A DNA stretch of 64,000 nucleotides, from positions 663,975-727,974 of the forward strand of contig NZ_JAPWGM010000002.1 of the NCBI RefSeq assembly GCF_027213715.1. Direction: 5' to 3'. This stretch comes from Pedobacter punctiformis (GTDB lineage: Bacteria; Bacteroidota; Bacteroidia; Sphingobacteriales; Sphingobacteriaceae). A program made the translations under genes and the position numbers. The stretch's first letter is position 1; the number at the start of each line of letters is the position of its first letter. Shown piece by piece: positions 34,748 through 43,326 of this stretch. A model generated the notes under the pieces. The model saw only the letters and a list, made by a program, of their open reading frames with translations. It had not been told where the DNA came from and ran no database searches.

Positions 34748-36274
34748 TTATTTCTTTGCAATGATGTTTGCTAGTTTTTTTATGTCTTCGAAATTGTCGA
34801 TGCTCACCGTTGACGGATTGATATCTTTTAAAATCTCTAAATTGTTTTGCCCGCTCTGGTAGGCATAAATCGCATTGTCGTCCTTAAAAAAGTAATCGTA
34901 CTTCACCACAACCGGATGCTGGCCCCTGCCCCCATCACAAGGCACAAGTACATTAGCTATAGCCCCCACAAAAACCATTTTCTCCCGGTTTCCCGGATTT
35001 TTTATCAGCTTATTTTCTATCAGCAATTTATCATCAAATGCATAAGCTTTTACCAATGGCTTGATCCCTGATTTATGACTGATGCTATCCTTACTTTCTT
35101 CCCTAATAATAAAATCAGGAGTTATGAGTAGAGCCGGTGTATAGGCTCCATACGATCCAATTGGCAATAACTTTTGCATCCCCTTTTGGGTAGACAATAT
35201 ACTATCAGGCAATAAGCGATAATTTTCAATCCGATAATTCTGGTATTGATCTGCAAATGAACCATCACTCAATATAGCCAAACTGGCTTTGTCTTTTACC
35301 AAACTTAAATCAAGATTTTCTACCTCATATCCAGCGGCCCATCCATTGCTGTAATATTTACCTTTATGTATTATAATTGTACTGTCTGCATTTAGAAACT
35401 TGCCTTCAATCGGATAAAAATTGGGATCAGTTCCATCCGTTAAACTAATCCCATCTTTAAAATAAATCCATAAAGTATGACTTCCATCACTAAAAACAGG
35501 CTCATGAAAACTGTTCAGGCTAATGCGCATTTTATTGAATCCTGTCTTTTTTTCTGCAACAAACTGACTGGTTACATCCGTTATGTTCAGATCATAATTG
35601 ATAAGATAAAAATGCCGGTCATCACGTAAAAAATTATTGTCTACATCACTATCTGCAGCCGTAAAAACCGTTGTAAGCGGGTTCAGTTTTGCTATTGGGC
35701 TATAACTGTAAGTATTATGCTGATATTCGATGCTAATGTTTACCGCAGCTACCTGTTTACTGCTTTTAATAAGGTAATTGGCACCGCTATCCCGATTAAA
35801 AGCGTATAAAATTTCGAAATTCGCTGGCAGTTTGTCTAACAATACTTCTTCAAAACCCCGTTTTGCATAATTATTAGGTATAATATAATGCCATTTACCA
35901 GCGGAGCGTATTAGCCGACAATTTTTGACCATAACGACAGAACTCACTGCAAATAATTGTTTAGCTGTTACTGGTTGTTCGTAAGGTATTTCTTTCGCAA
36001 CTAAATAGTAAAACTGGCTGTCTTTAACTACTATACTTTGCTCATCTTCGCAAACCACTGTTACAGGTGTATTTAAGTTCTTAATGGGATAACGTTGCTG
36101 CGATACATAAATGATATTATCAGGATCTTTTATGGTAAGCTGGAGATAATTTTTATCTGCCGAATATACCAGATTGAGGCGTTTTAAAGTATGATAATGG
36201 TAACATTCACTGGCTTGCGACTTATAATTGGTCAGCATTAAAAAAAGTGAAAACAAAATGAGTAGTTTTTTCAT
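34748..36274 (-). CDS. Secreted DKNYY-like repeat protein
   Basis: A 508-residue exported protein (signal 1-22) built of repeated units in which a D..-FYL or NAIYAY strand follows DD (DDRHFYLINYDLN; KDDNAIYAYQSG; KDSQFYYLVAKE). This resembles the DKNYY family, common in Bacteroidota surface and polymorphic-toxin immunity contexts but of unknown function. It is separated from the next gene upstream by about 210 bases, so it has its own promoter. Confidence 0.7.
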   Translation of the reverse strand: MKKLLILFSLFLMLTNYKSQASECYHYHTLKRLNLVYSADKNYLQLTIKDPDNIIYVSQQRYPIKNLNTPVTVVCEDEQSIVVKDSQFYYLVAKEIPYEQPVTAKQLFAVSSVVMVKNCRLIRSAGKWHYIIPNNYAKRGFEEVLLDKLPANFEILYAFNRDSGANYLIKSSKQVAAVNISIEYQHNTYSYSPIAKLNPLTTVFTAADSDVDNNFLRDDRHFYLINYDLNITDVTSQFVAEKKTGFNKMRISLNSFHEPVFSDGSHTLWIYFKDGISLTDGTDPNFYPIEGKFLNADSTIIIHKGKYYSNGWAAGYEVENLDLSLVKDKASLAILSDGSFADQYQNYRIENYRLLPDSILSTQKGMQKLLPIGSYGAYTPALLITPDFIIREESKDSISHKSGIKPLVKAYAFDDKLLIENKLIKNPGNREKMVFVGAIANVLVPCDGGRGQHPVVVKYDYFFKDDNAIYAYQSGQNNLEILKDINPSTVSIDNFEDIKKLANIIAKK

Positions 36275-36482
36275 TTTTATTGTTGTTTTTTATGCCTTTT
36301 CAGGGCGTATTAAAGTACCTGAAGAAATGTTCAGTGGCACCTTGTATCTTATCAGGATTCTGCATATTCAAATTATTGTTCTACCAATTTTATAAGGTGT
36401 TTAATAATTTGGTAGCTTTAGTTTTTTCATTCAGTTTACAATTTATTTACAGATGATTTTATTTTAAATAATCCATAATATC

Positions 36483-37046
36483 CTACTCAATTTTTAGTTG
36501 ATGTACCGCCTGAACACTATCCTTTTCAAAGAAATATTTTACAGTAATATTGGTATCTGTTTCTTTTATCAGTTTGGCGCTTTCTGCTTTTCTGATATCA
36601 AACCATGTGCTATCATTTAACTCAATTTCATCACTTGTTTCTAATTTAATTTTATCAAACAATATCCCATCCGCAACAAGTTGTAATCTTGGTCTGCCCA
36701 AAACGCCATAGTTAACCACTTGTAGACGGTAATTATTTTTAAGGTCGAAATGCTTCAGTCTTCCACTTCCTGTGGTTGATAATAGAATGGCGAAAAAAGG
36801 CAATCCCATTGGTAATACAGTGAGTACAAAACCAGCTACAAGTAACCAAAAGTATATTTTTGTCCATAGTTTTTTCCAGAAATTAATAACCAGGAGGAGC
36901 GTTGCCAAAAGCCATGTCAAAAATAAAATTCTATCACTCCAATAACCGGCAAAACTTATTTTATAACCCATATATAAACAGCTGTTAAGCACAATTAATG
37001 CCGTTAGAAAAAAATAAGCAATAAGCTGATTTTTCTTGTTTTTCAT
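36483..37046 (-). CDS. Hypothetical membrane protein
   Basis: A 187-residue protein with three N-terminal helices (~10-95) and a C-terminal extracytoplasmic beta-rich domain (YRLQVVNYGVLGRPRLQLVADG). ATG 37046 (MKNKKNQLIAYFF) is taken as start. It lies 66 bases after 37113, so may share its transcript from LytTR site C. Confidence 0.7.
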   Translation of the reverse strand: MKNKKNQLIAYFFLTALIVLNSCLYMGYKISFAGYWSDRILFLTWLLATLLLVINFWKKLWTKIYFWLLVAGFVLTVLPMGLPFFAILLSTTGSGRLKHFDLKNNYRLQVVNYGVLGRPRLQLVADGILFDKIKLETSDEIELNDSTWFDIRKAESAKLIKETDTNITVKYFFEKDSVQAVHQLKIE

Positions 37047-37112
37047 ACTTAAATCATTTTTTAAGTTCAACCCTTATAAAACATGAAGCGTCTAACATCA
37101 AAATCCGGACGA

Positions 37113-37760
37113 CTATTTTTTCTTCAAAAATTCTTCTGATTTTATACGCTCAAATTTCTTACTTTCCTCATTCCATAAATAAGCCAGGTAGTAGGCTTTT
37201 TTATCATCTATATTTTCCCTGCACACTGCAGAAATAAACAGCAAGCTACTGGATTCGCAAATCGCTTTATCATCAGAGAAAAAGCAAGAGTTTTCTTCGC
37301 CTAAGGGTGCGTCATAAATTTTCCCATCTCTAACATCAATCATAAAACCTGCTATGCAATCTGCACCGCAACCAAATATTACACCGATATAATGTCCTGC
37401 AAAATCTATAGTATTTGATTTATAAGCATCAATAATCCGGGTTCTAAAATACCTTGCGCTTGGATTACTTTCCCAATCTAAAGGTGCTTTTGTAAAATTT
37501 TGAGATACAACTGCTGGATATTGATCGAAAGCAATACTGTCTTTGCAACCTGTGCTTGCTTCCTCATTTTCAAGTGGTTTGGTACTATTAGCAACGGTAT
37601 CAATTGGACTGACAGGTTCTTTGTAAACAGGTTCAACAACATATTTTGCTGTATCTGTCAGGCTTTGCTTATCATCAACAATTGATTGTTTTGTGGTTTT
37701 TGTTTTAGTATGGCAAGCCATTAAAACCATAGCAATAAAAGCCAGGCATATATTTTTCAT
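37113..37760 (-). CDS. Hypothetical lipoprotein, first gene behind LytTR site C
   Basis: A 215-residue lipoprotein (lipobox MVLMAC). After a Thr/Lys-rich linker, the globular part has HYIGVIFGCGADCIAGFMIDVRDGKIYDAP, here given as pieces FGCGADC and FMIDVRDGKIYD; this Cys-containing motif recurs in small periplasmic proteins of many Gram-negative bacteria, function unknown. The 34-nt site C lies 59 bases upstream of the ATG. Confidence 0.75.
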   Translation of the reverse strand: MKNICLAFIAMVLMACHTKTKTTKQSIVDDKQSLTDTAKYVVEPVYKEPVSPIDTVANSTKPLENEEASTGCKDSIAFDQYPAVVSQNFTKAPLDWESNPSARYFRTRIIDAYKSNTIDFAGHYIGVIFGCGADCIAGFMIDVRDGKIYDAPLGEENSCFFSDDKAICESSSLLFISAVCRENIDDKKAYYLAYLWNEESKKFERIKSEEFLKKK

Positions 37761-37783
37761 AATTAATTAATTCAATTTTTGTA

Positions 37784-37852
37784 CAAATAGGCGGCTTTTA
37801 AAGAATTAACCAATTCCATTTACAATTCGTTGGGTTTCACTTACAATTCGTA
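37784..37852 (-). promoter_or_regulatory. LytTR-type direct repeat, site C, with -7-like box
   Basis: Two ACAATTCGT 9-mers at 37822-37830 and 37843-37851, 21 bp apart. On the minus strand CCTATTTG (37784-37791) lies 38 bases from the first 9-mer, 23 bases before the ATG at 37760. Confidence 0.78.
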
Positions 37853-37885
37853 GTAATTGTGTCAATAAAAACATAAAAACGACTA

Positions 37886-38197
37886 TCACACTTTTAAGGA
37901 TATCAAGAATGATGCTATCGCAATGATGGCGTTGATTATAAGCAAAACCAATGCACCATTTCTATGCCCAAACCAATGTTTCCTGGTAAACTGAATGCAT
38001 TCCCAATAAATAAAAGCACTATAAATCACCGCAAACATCATGGTTAGTATAATGAAAATATCGAGTTCTCCAACAAAAGAAAATTGGTCCCTGGCAATGT
38101 GATTTGGCAATAAATATACTGCGCAGTTATAAAAAATGGTTATTGCAAAAGCCAAAATGGTTAGCCTTATGCTAAAATACAGAATGGCACCTTTCAT
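37886..38197 (-). CDS. Small three-helix membrane protein
   Basis: A 103-residue protein of three hydrophobic helices (LAFAITIFYNCAVYLL; IFIILTMMFAVIYSAFIYW; ALVLLIINAIIAIASFLI). It starts 3 bases after the stop of the TPR protein at 38201, so the two are coupled. Not recognised. Confidence 0.68.
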   Translation of the reverse strand: MKGAILYFSIRLTILAFAITIFYNCAVYLLPNHIARDQFSFVGELDIFIILTMMFAVIYSAFIYWECIQFTRKHWFGHRNGALVLLIINAIIAIASFLISLKV

Positions 38198-38200
38198 TTT

Positions 38201-39979
38201 TTAAAAACCGTATTTGTCGAAATCAATTACACCGTAAAGCGGCTTTCTTTCAGTAATTATAACAGGTTCTACAATTAGATTATTTATTATTTGACTTTCC
38301 TTTTTCCCTGTTTTTTTAATTGTTTTGGTAATGGATAGTTGTTTAGTATTGTAATTCAGCGAAAATGTTTCCTGACAATCTTCAGCAAGGGGCTTGCCCC
38401 TCCGAACGCTGCCTTTTTGTTTCATACTGGAATAATCTTGTCCGATAATGTAAAAATTATTTTGCTGATACCGCATTACATCTATTGAAATTACATCATT
38501 ACAAATACGTTTTAGCTTCAGTACACCATTTAAACTGCTTAAAGTATAAACGTTATCGTAATAGCCTGTCGCAGTTTCAGTCAGTTTTTCATCAATTACA
38601 GCTACACCGTATTTTTTGTCTTTAGTACCAAGTAAAATGTAAAAAATACCCTTATTGTAATTTCTTGTGCCAGGTAATTGTTGTGGTGTATCGTACCGTA
38701 TAATACTTTTAATTTTTTGAGGATTGTTTTCAAATACCAACATGGCTACATCCGTTAAGCCATCTTGATTAAAATCATCTTCGGTTTTTAGCTGTAATTT
38801 CCACCCAACCGGGATAAGTTCATTTATGTTTTTTACCTGCGTTAAATTGGCATTGCCATAATTTACACAAAGGTTGCTGTAAGTTTGCCCATCTTTATCC
38901 GTACCACCACTTTTATAATATAGATTTATAGCAGTGCAAACGCTGTCCATATTTATTCTTTTCTGTGAGTTTAATTCCGATTGATAAAGCATATAAAATG
39001 CTCTGGCCTTTACCAGATAGGCATCACTGTATTTATTGTTGATATTTATAGCCTTATTTGCCGTTTCAATTGCTTTTTGATATAAATCATTCTCTTTTAA
39101 ACCTGTATTTTGTGCCTGTTTTACATATAAACGGGCAAGCGTAGTTTGGTAAAGCGGTTGCTGTGGTGCAAGTTTAATACTGGTTTTTAAAAGTGTTTCC
39201 GCTTTATCAAAATTAAAGTTATAATCATACATTAATATGGTGGCATAATTATAAATGGTTTTATCATTTGCCGGTGCCAGCTCATAAGCTTTTTTAAAAT
39301 AATAGGCTTCATTACTTAGCCCGGCATCATCTTTTATCATTTTTGCTACTGTGCCCATATTTAAATAAGCTAAATACTGATTTGGAAACAACTCAATGGC
39401 TTTTTGCAGATAAAAACCCGCAGCCCGATATTGTTTCTGATCATATAAACATAAGCCAATGTTATTTAAAGCTACGTCCAAATAACTTTTATCGATGCTG
39501 GTTAAAATTAAAAACTTGGTACAAGCATCATCATACCGCTTATTGCGCATATCAATTTTAGCACTTTCGAAAAGATTTTCAGCACTAATCTTTTTACCGG
39601 CCATTAAAAAGATAATTGCTTCCTGATAAATACTATTCTTCAGCATTCCGTCTTTAATCCAGCTAAAAGCAGGTGTTTTAGTGTAACAGCGGATATCTAT
39701 CTTTAAATCGATTAAAAAAATACTGCGTTTATAGATAATACCATCTCTGATACTATCGCCAACTTTTACATAACAATTTGGATTTAATGTCGCATCATCA
39801 TACTTTTTGTTAGCGTAATGGTAAGTGCTATCGACCAGACTATATTTATCAAAAATATTCTTATAAGGTGAAGATTGCGGATTAACCGCATAGCTTTTGA
39901 ATTCTTTTTCAAAAGCTATTTGTTGGGCATTTGCCTGATGAATAAACAAAAAAAATAGAAAGGAAAGCAAATATTTCAT
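38201..39979 (-). CDS. Secreted TPR protein, first gene behind LytTR site D
   Basis: A 592-residue exported protein with signal peptide MKYLLSFLFFLFIHQANA; the ATG at 39979 is preferred, 39988 being in frame. Residues ~140-380 hold TPR repeats (YDDACTKFLILTSIDKSYLDVALNNIGLCLYDQKQYRAAGFYLQKAIELFPN in successive units). The C-terminal half has an acidic FNQDGLTDVAMLVF loop of FG-GAP type. It probably makes protein contacts at the envelope. It is the closest regulon member to the LytS/LytTR genes. Confidence 0.78.
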   Translation of the reverse strand: MKYLLSFLFFLFIHQANAQQIAFEKEFKSYAVNPQSSPYKNIFDKYSLVDSTYHYANKKYDDATLNPNCYVKVGDSIRDGIIYKRSIFLIDLKIDIRCYTKTPAFSWIKDGMLKNSIYQEAIIFLMAGKKISAENLFESAKIDMRNKRYDDACTKFLILTSIDKSYLDVALNNIGLCLYDQKQYRAAGFYLQKAIELFPNQYLAYLNMGTVAKMIKDDAGLSNEAYYFKKAYELAPANDKTIYNYATILMYDYNFNFDKAETLLKTSIKLAPQQPLYQTTLARLYVKQAQNTGLKENDLYQKAIETANKAININNKYSDAYLVKARAFYMLYQSELNSQKRINMDSVCTAINLYYKSGGTDKDGQTYSNLCVNYGNANLTQVKNINELIPVGWKLQLKTEDDFNQDGLTDVAMLVFENNPQKIKSIIRYDTPQQLPGTRNYNKGIFYILLGTKDKKYGVAVIDEKLTETATGYYDNVYTLSSLNGVLKLKRICNDVISIDVMRYQQNNFYIIGQDYSSMKQKGSVRRGKPLAEDCQETFSLNYNTKQLSITKTIKKTGKKESQIINNLIVEPVIITERKPLYGVIDFDKYGF

Positions 39980-40107
39980 TATGCTCATATTTGTAATTTA
40001 TGTTTATGGGGCCAATTCGTTGTACCTGTATCTCCATCTTCTCCTCTTCTTCAATCTGAGTATTTTTAATTTCACCATCCTGTTTTGACTAAAAATGACA
40101 GACTAAT

Positions 40108-40177
40108 CAAAAATATAAATGGATATTTTCAAGGTGCAAAGCATTTACAATTCGTTAGAATTGAATTACGATTCGTA
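40108..40177 (-). promoter_or_regulatory. LytTR-type direct repeat, site D, with -7 box
   Basis: 9-mers ACAATTCGT (40147-40155) and ACGATTCGT (40168-40176), 21 bp apart. A TATTTTTG box (40108-40115, exact TAnnTTTG on the minus strand) lies 39 bases from the first 9-mer. The leader to the ATG at 39979 would be about 125 bases. The rest of the 327-base gap 39980-40306 shows nothing else. Confidence 0.82.
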
Positions 40178-40306
40178 CCAAAAGATTGAAAAAACAAACC
40201 TCAAGACCATTTTTATTCTAAGTGTTTCAACAAAACCAGGATGATATTAAGAAGGATTATGAATAATGGGGTTTTGAAATTAAAGAGCGGGCTTCTATTG
40301 AATAGA

Positions 40307-42247
40307 TTAACGATTTAAGTTACCAACCGGAATATTAAGTGAAACCGTGGTTCCGCCATTTAAGTTTACATCAGACTTAATACCAGCTTCCTGATTACGC
40401 TCTTTGCCCAAAAGCTCTAAACGTTCTTTACTAATCATACCTGACAGTGATTGGTGTTTGTCAGTTTTATTTTCGACTATAGCTTTCCCACTATCGGTGA
40501 TATTTACTTTTAAGGTCTTTTCTTCCAACATGAAATCTATGCTGATAAAACCATTTTTATCAGACAAATCAACACCATGCAAAATGGCATTCTCTACAAA
40601 GGGTTGTACCAACATGGGTGGAATCATCAGCGTATCCAAATCTTCTTGTTCGGGCATTTGGATATTGAAGCGGAACACATAGTTATAACGCATTTGTTGC
40701 AGGCTAAGGTAATTATTTAAAGCCTCTATTTCCTGACCAAGCGGCACCAACTTCTCTCTGCTCAGTTCTAAGCTGCTCCTCAAGAGTCGGCTAAATTGGT
40801 TCAGATATTTGATAGCTTCATCTTTTTCATCAAGTCGTATAAAACTTTGCAGTGCCGATAAGGTATTAAAAATAAAATGGGGTTCCATCTGGGTACGCAA
40901 TAACTGTTGCTGCAACTGTACGTTTTCTTTTTCTTGTTTTAGTTTCCGTTGTTTGTAAATGCTGTAAAACAAGACGATAAAAATGAGCAAAAGCAATATA
41001 ATGAGGGCCGTAACGAGTAGAATCAACCGGCTACGTTCTAACTGCAGCATATTTAGTTTTATATCTTCATTGAGGCTTTTAATTGAATTATCTTTAGCTT
41101 GAATCTGATATAAGGCATTCATTTCGGCAACAGCTTGTGTGTTTTCCGTTTCAAAATTTTCTTTTTGTATTTCTAGCGCTTCTAATGATGATTTTAATGC
41201 ATTATTAGGCTCCCCAATTGCAGAAAAATAGGCTGAAATGGCTTCTCTGTTCCTTATCAATTCTTCGTATGCAATTATTTTGTAGTTTTCTTTATAAATT
41301 TCATTGGCTTTTTTTGCAAATGAACCTGCAGCTTTATAATCTCCTATTTTGGTATAATTATTAAGGAGATTGGTATAGGTGGTATAAAGATTACCGGCTG
41401 AAGTTTTTTCTGTGGGGTAGTTGTGATAGGTTTCCTCATCTATTTTGACATTTAATAAGGAATATTTCAAAATTGAGTCCACCTGGTTGCGCTTACTGAA
41501 ATAAAGTATTTTACTATCGTATAAAAACCGTGGATTAAACTGGTCAGGATACCTGGTCTGTAATTCCTCCATCCTTTTTAAGTATTTTACGATATTATCC
41601 GTTGGTAATTCAGAAGTATAAATAACAAAAATTAGCTGATGAAGTACACGTTGCTGATTAACCGAATTTGGTGGCAATTGTGGCATCAATTTCAAAGCGG
41701 CCAAATTCATTTTATAAGCCAGATTATACTGATACAGGTTTGCATTACTTTGAGCTGCCGCAAGTAATATAATACATTTTGCTTGTGGCTTTAAATTAAC
41801 CGTAGAGTCCGAAAGTACAATAATAGCGGCTTTGTTATAATAATAATTGGCCTGATGTTCTGATGCCTCGCCATTGGCCAGATTGCCCATTCCATTATAA
41901 ATCCGGGCTTTAATATCTAAATAACCCTTTGTTTGTTCAACAAGTTCCAATCCCTGTTGCAGAAAATTCTTCGCAGAATCTACATTTCTCTTTGCATAAA
42001 CTCTGCCCAGGTTATACTTTACATTGGCATTCAAATCTGTATCAGCAAGCACGATTGAATTTTTATTGTATTGTTGCCATGCATTTAATATAGAGTCTGC
42101 TGATTCAAGTGTTGACTGTTTATCTGCAAGTTTTTTAAAAGCAGCATTATACTGTTTAATCAGTGTTTTATTTTCGGCTGTATTATCATGTTTGCATGCG
42201 AAAAAAAACAATAGCCCAAAACCTAAAAATAATAACCTTAATTTCAT
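40307..42247 (-). CDS. LytS-type sensor histidine kinase with TPR sensor
   Basis: A 646-residue kinase. The N-terminus has a hydrophobic signal ending in Cys18 (LLFFFAC), which could make it a lipoprotein, then TPR-like helices to ~390, a membrane helix at ~408-431, and a His_kinase domain of the LytS family with the phospho-accepting His457 in QMEPHFIFNTLSALQ. The HATPase N-box is VENAILHG (Asn553). Its ATG overlaps the regulator stop by one base (TAATG), so the pair is translationally coupled. It probably senses envelope state and signals to the LytTR regulator at 42247. Confidence 0.92.
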   Translation of the reverse strand: MKLRLLFLGFGLLFFFACKHDNTAENKTLIKQYNAAFKKLADKQSTLESADSILNAWQQYNKNSIVLADTDLNANVKYNLGRVYAKRNVDSAKNFLQQGLELVEQTKGYLDIKARIYNGMGNLANGEASEHQANYYYNKAAIIVLSDSTVNLKPQAKCIILLAAAQSNANLYQYNLAYKMNLAALKLMPQLPPNSVNQQRVLHQLIFVIYTSELPTDNIVKYLKRMEELQTRYPDQFNPRFLYDSKILYFSKRNQVDSILKYSLLNVKIDEETYHNYPTEKTSAGNLYTTYTNLLNNYTKIGDYKAAGSFAKKANEIYKENYKIIAYEELIRNREAISAYFSAIGEPNNALKSSLEALEIQKENFETENTQAVAEMNALYQIQAKDNSIKSLNEDIKLNMLQLERSRLILLVTALIILLLLIFIVLFYSIYKQRKLKQEKENVQLQQQLLRTQMEPHFIFNTLSALQSFIRLDEKDEAIKYLNQFSRLLRSSLELSREKLVPLGQEIEALNNYLSLQQMRYNYVFRFNIQMPEQEDLDTLMIPPMLVQPFVENAILHGVDLSDKNGFISIDFMLEEKTLKVNITDSGKAIVENKTDKHQSLSGMISKERLELLGKERNQEAGIKSDVNLNGGTTVSLNIPVGNLNR

Positions 42248-42993
42248 TAAGAAGTTGATAAAGCATTAAGGATATAGTTTTTGCGCCGGGAAGAAACCGG
42301 AATTTCCTCTTTATTTTTAAGTACAAGGCAATCTGTTTTTGAAATTTTTTCTACATAATTTTTATTCACCAGATAAGATTGATGCGTTCTTAAAAACCAC
42401 GGTGCAGACAACATTTCTTCATAATGTTTTAAAGGTTTTGAAACCAAAAGATTGGTTCCATTAGCCAGGTAGAAAAAAGTATAAGGTCCATCACCCTTGC
42501 AATACACAATCTCCTGAACCAAAATTATATGCATTTGGTTTATGGTATGCAGCACAATGCTTTCGGGCAAATCGTCGTTATCGAATGACTGCTGAGCAAT
42601 AGAAAGTTGCTCGTTCCAATGTATTTCTTTAGCTCTTTTTTTGCGACAACGGTCAAGTGCCTCTTTTAGTTCGTCTTGTATAATAGGCTTTAGCAAATAG
42701 TCAAGCGCACCAAATTTAATGGCTTTTATAGCAAACTGATTGTAAGCAGTAATAAAAATGATGTTTTCGGGCACTTCTTTTAATGCCCTTATTATATCAA
42801 AAGCAGTACCATCTATAAGTTGGATATCCATCAATATAACATCAGGCTTTTGTGTTTCAATTAAGCTGAGTGCATCCTTCACATTATCGCTATGACCAAC
42901 AATTTTAATATCACTTTCACTTTCAAGCAACCAGGTTAATTCTTTCCTAATGGCCATTTCATCTTCAATAATGGCGAGCGTAAACATGTCCAT
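42247..42993 (-). CDS. LytTR-family response regulator
   Basis: A 248-residue regulator. The receiver domain (1-120) has the acidic patch EDE and phospho-acceptor Asp56 in VILMDIQLIDG, plus the late Lys in LLKPI. Residues ~150-245 form a LytTR DNA-binding domain (IVLHTINQMHIILVQEIVYCKGDGPYTFFYL in pieces; FLRTHQSYLVNKNYVEKI; EIPVSSRRK). LytTR proteins bind paired 9-bp direct repeats one or two helical turns apart. Four such sites lie in the gene block directly downstream, making it the likely regulator of that block. Confidence 0.93.
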   Translation of the reverse strand: MDMFTLAIIEDEMAIRKELTWLLESESDIKIVGHSDNVKDALSLIETQKPDVILMDIQLIDGTAFDIIRALKEVPENIIFITAYNQFAIKAIKFGALDYLLKPIIQDELKEALDRCRKKRAKEIHWNEQLSIAQQSFDNDDLPESIVLHTINQMHIILVQEIVYCKGDGPYTFFYLANGTNLLVSKPLKHYEEMLSAPWFLRTHQSYLVNKNYVEKISKTDCLVLKNKEEIPVSSRRKNYILNALSTS

Positions 42994-43326
42994 TTCAATT
43001 ATTTTATAGTGCTAATATTACATTTTTTTACCACAAATATTTTTTTCTTACTGATTATTTTTTTGATGTCTGCTTAACTTCTTTGAATTGCAACGGCACG
43101 CTGAATTTAAACTTGTTTATTGTTATCGTTTCTTCCAATGTTATCTCTTGTTTTAATCATGATAGTGTCAGGATGATGCTGATAAATTGATCAGACATCA
43201 AATGGCTTAAATCTGTGTAGTATTAAAGGGCTATTGTTCCAATATGCCGTTATTGATACTTTCGTAATACTCAAATTATGATTTTTAATTTTCTAATTTG
43301 ACATAGAGCTTAACCATCACGATTCA
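42994..43326. other. Divergent intergenic region between the LytTR genes and the EPS cluster
   Basis: This 333-base gap must hold the promoters for the regulator (minus) and the EPS cluster (plus). A shortened -7-like TAATTTG lies at 43294-43300 ahead of the glycosyltransferase start. I see no copy of the 34-nt LytTR-type site, no riboswitch and no coding remnant. Confidence 0.4.

Noticed and set aside
36433..36455. TTTACAATTT followed by TTTACAGA upstream of the DKNYY-like gene
   Set aside because: It lacks the CG core and the 21-bp spacing of the four strong sites.
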